DNA of 60,915 nt from positions 1-60,915 of the forward strand of contig DXFK01000198.1 in assembly GCA_019114495.1 (NCBI GenBank), read 5' to 3'. Origin of the DNA: Candidatus Blautia stercoravium. GTDB taxonomy: Bacteria; Bacillota; Clostridia; Lachnospirales; Lachnospiraceae. The notes under the pieces are model-generated. The model was not told where the DNA came from. It searched no databases and saw only the letters and a list, made by a program, of their open reading frames with translations. This document shows, piece by piece, positions 59,616-60,915 of the stretch. The position numbers and the translations under genes were made by a program. Each line of letters begins with the position of its first letter. Within the stretch, counting starts at the first letter, position 1.

Positions 59616-59648
59616 TGTCAGAGGAATGTCAGATTTTCTCTGTAGAAT
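59616..59648 (+). promoter_or_regulatory. Response-regulator-dependent promoter with TGTCAG direct repeats
   Basis: TGTCAG at 59616 and 59627 are exactly 11 bases apart. The TAGAAT -10 is at 59643-59648, so the repeats cover the -35 position, where no good hexamer exists. This is the layout of promoters activated by OmpR-family regulators. The terminator arm contains a further TGTCAG (59595). Confidence 0.65.
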
Positions 59649-59684
59649 AAAAAATAGAGAGACAACAGGAGAGGAGTTTGGCCT

Positions 59685-60191
59685 ATGGAAATTTTAAAGA
59701 CAGAGAATCTGAAAAAATATTATGGAAAAGACGCCGGCCGGGTAAAGGCTCTGGACGGGGTGAATTTATCTGTGGAAGAAGGTGAATTTGCGGCTGTGGT
59801 GGGAACTTCCGGCAGTGGCAAAAGTACCCTTCTTCACATGCTGGGCGGTTTGGATTATCCCACGGAAGGGAACGTATTTGTAGGCGGGAAGGACATTTTT
59901 TCCCTGAATGAAACCCAACTTACCATTTTCAGAAGGCGCAACATCGGCTTTGTATTCCAGAACTACAATCTGGTGCCGGTACTTAATGTGTATGAAAATA
60001 TTGTACTGCCCATAGAACTGGATGGGGAAGAGCCGGATGAAGAGTATGTGGATGAAATTATCCGCACCTTAGGCATGGAGGAGAAGCGCTACAGCCTGCC
60101 CAATCAGCTTTCCGGCGGGCAGCAGCAGAGGGTGGCCATTGCCAGGGCTCTGGCTTCAAAACCTAGTATTTTATTGGCCGATGTAAACTGA
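59685..60191 (+). pseudogene. ABC transporter ATP-binding gene interrupted in Walker B
   Basis: A MacB/BceA-type ATPase cut at 168 residues. Walker A GTSGSGKSTLLHML, Q-loop FVFQNYNLVPV and signature LSGGQQQRVAIARAL are intact. Walker B reads SILLAD and then VN-stop instead of EPTGNLD, so the catalytic Glu, D-loop and H-loop are missing. The break is at about 60182/60183, where base composition also changes sharply. The permease gene expected next is not in view. Insertion of foreign DNA is the simplest reading; the 3' half should lie beyond the element. Confidence 0.88.
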
Positions 60192-60204
60192 ACCCCATGT
60201 GCTT

Positions 60205-60227
60205 ACTGTATATAGCGTGTACACAGT
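60205..60227. repeat. Inverted repeat near the insertion junction
   Basis: ACTGTATA (60205-60212) and TACACAGT (60220-60227) are inverted copies with one mismatch and a 7-base spacer, about 22 bases inside the break. It could be an arm of a recombinase attachment site. Confidence 0.4.
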
Positions 60228-60551
60228 AGGATTACATGACAATATAGGTACATGATACACAAGTAATGAAAAAAAATGTGTATGAAGTAAATAAAAATTA
60301 GCAGGACTGGTATTGTGGAAATAGAATTCATGAACTAGTTTATTTTTATAAAATATTATGGATAAATGAATTAATAACATCATTGATTATCCAATACTAT
60401 TATAGATGTAGGGAAAGCCGTTGACTGTGAAATATAAAATGTAGAAAGTGGAGCGAGAAATATCTTCTGTGATGGATAAATATAAAGTTTTATATGAATA
60501 TAAAGAGCAAAATAAAACAGATAAATTCTAAAGTGGATTTTGAGAAAATGC

Positions 60552-60581
60552 TTGTTGGGATTCATTTAAATATGTTATAAT
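60552..60581 (+). promoter_or_regulatory. Putative promoter inside the element
   Basis: TTGTTG (60552-60557), 18 bases, TATAAT (60576-60581), about 90 bases ahead of the first element ORF. In such AT-rich DNA chance matches are common. Confidence 0.35.
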
Positions 60582-60631
60582 TACAAAATTATAGTGTAGA
60601 TTATAATTTAAATTTGAAAGAAATAACATAT

Positions 60632-60668
60632 ATTCACCTTGTAAAGAATATATATATTTGAGGTGAAT
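60632..60668 (+). promoter_or_regulatory. Inverted repeat enclosing the ribosome site of the element's first ORF
   Basis: ATTCACCT (60632-60639) and AGGTGAAT (60661-60668) are perfect 8-bp arms. The right arm contains the GAGGTG Shine-Dalgarno of the ORF at 60673. Folded as RNA it would hide the ribosome site; as DNA it could be an operator. Confidence 0.5.
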
Positions 60669-60672
60669 TTGT

Positions 60673-60915
60673 ATGTATGAGGGTGTATTTGTGACAGAAG
60701 AAAAAAGTTTAATTAGTTTTGCTATTTTAAGTACAGAATGGCATGAAGAAAAGAAAGATTATTTGGATATGTTTATTCCTTTTTTCTTACAATGTGTTGA
60801 GCAGCAGAGAAGTAGTGAAAAGCTTATTAGTTTAAAAAAGATAAAAGTTGAATTAAGAGACAAATTCGGAATAAATTTATTATCTAATGTTATAGAAATG
60901 CTTGCACGTAGGGTT
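60673..60915 (+). CDS. Unknown protein, 5' part only (runs off the window)
   Basis: An open frame of at least 81 codons to the last base, starting ATG with GAGGTG 8 bases upstream. It begins MYEGVFVTEEKSLISFAIL and continues with acidic/aromatic helices (DYLDMFIPFFLQCVEQQ) and a Lys-rich stretch; no signal peptide or membrane segment. I recognise no family. AT-rich codons and position behind the insertion junction make it element cargo. Defence or element maintenance are possibilities only. Confidence 0.6.
   Translation, partial: MYEGVFVTEEKSLISFAILSTEWHEEKKDYLDMFIPFFLQCVEQQRSSEKLISLKKIKVELRDKFGINLLSNVIEMLARRV

Larger units (their letters stand above)
60183..60915. mobile_element. Left end of a probable inserted element, AT-rich
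   Basis: From the point where the ABC gene breaks, the sequence becomes much more AT-rich than the preceding 60 kb and codon use in the final ORF (TTA, ATA, AAA, AGA) differs from the host genes. Bases 60192-60672 hold no credible gene; an inverted repeat, one promoter and a dyad are noted separately. No integrase or transposase is visible, so the element type is open. It runs off the window. Confidence 0.6.

Noticed and set aside
60171-60565. Minus-strand ORFs of 70 and 61 residues in the AT-rich element end
   Set aside because: Low-complexity hydrophobic/Tyr-rich translations without ribosome sites, expected by chance in AT-rich DNA.
1-60915. tRNA, rRNA and CRISPR arrays
   Set aside because: All intergenic spaces were scanned by eye; no cloverleaf with GTTCGA-type T-loop, no rRNA blocks and no regularly spaced repeats were seen.

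Overview
The window looks like chromosome of a spore-forming, low-to-mid GC gut Firmicute, most likely Lachnospiraceae and close to Blautia. Grounds: paired GlgC/GlgD, a sporulation sigma-G gene, a GH112 galactosyl-N-acetylhexosamine phosphorylase, a lysine riboswitch ahead of an NhaC-type transporter, AGGAGG-type ribosome sites throughout, and protein styles typical of that family. This is inference from gene content; no search was run.

Layout. 0-6 kb: an AraC regulator divergent from an oligo-1,6-glucosidase, then glgC-glgD. 5.7-12.2 kb: an RpiR regulator and a complete 2-aminoethylphosphonate uptake and degradation operon (ATPase, permease fused to a binding domain, phnW, phnX); one 15-bp palindrome occurs at both ends of the regulator gene. 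12.3-13.8 kb: guaB. 13.9-23 kb: two adjacent antimicrobial-peptide resistance units, a LanFEG-like exporter with a divergent two-component pair, then a BceRS-BceAB set. 23-26.5 kb: an AraC gene divergent from an uncalled 46-residue ORF, then ilvB-ilvH. 26.6-32.8 kb: molybdenum cofactor synthesis (moaC, moaA, a MOSC-MogA fusion) and modABC. 33.2-36.4 kb: pyrimidine (deoxy)nucleoside salvage (udp, cdd, deoB, deoC).

36.4-45.4 kb: an aldo/keto reductase remnant behind an intact MerR-type promoter, an acyltransferase-like protein, and a LysR-controlled module joining a thioredoxin reductase, an atypical thioredoxin, a cytosolic arylsulfate sulfotransferase-like propeller and a sulfonate-type ABC importer. 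A nitroreductase with an internal in-frame deletion follows. 45.3-49.3 kb: a structured leader with a possible Cys-containing leader peptide, a DUF454 protein and a CydDC-like exporter. 49.3-57.8 kb: a cytidylate-kinase-like protein, an LCP cell-wall enzyme, a lysine riboswitch with its transporter, the GH112 phosphorylase, an AraC regulator and sigG.

58-60.9 kb: a third two-component system with its ABC transporter. The ATPase gene is cut exactly in its Walker B motif by AT-rich foreign-looking DNA that runs off the window with one partial unknown ORF; this is probably the left end of a mobile element. The points most worth following are this junction, the sulfotransferase/thioredoxin module, the phosphonate operator built into a terminator, and the CydDC leader. 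No tRNA, rRNA, CRISPR array or complete IS was seen.
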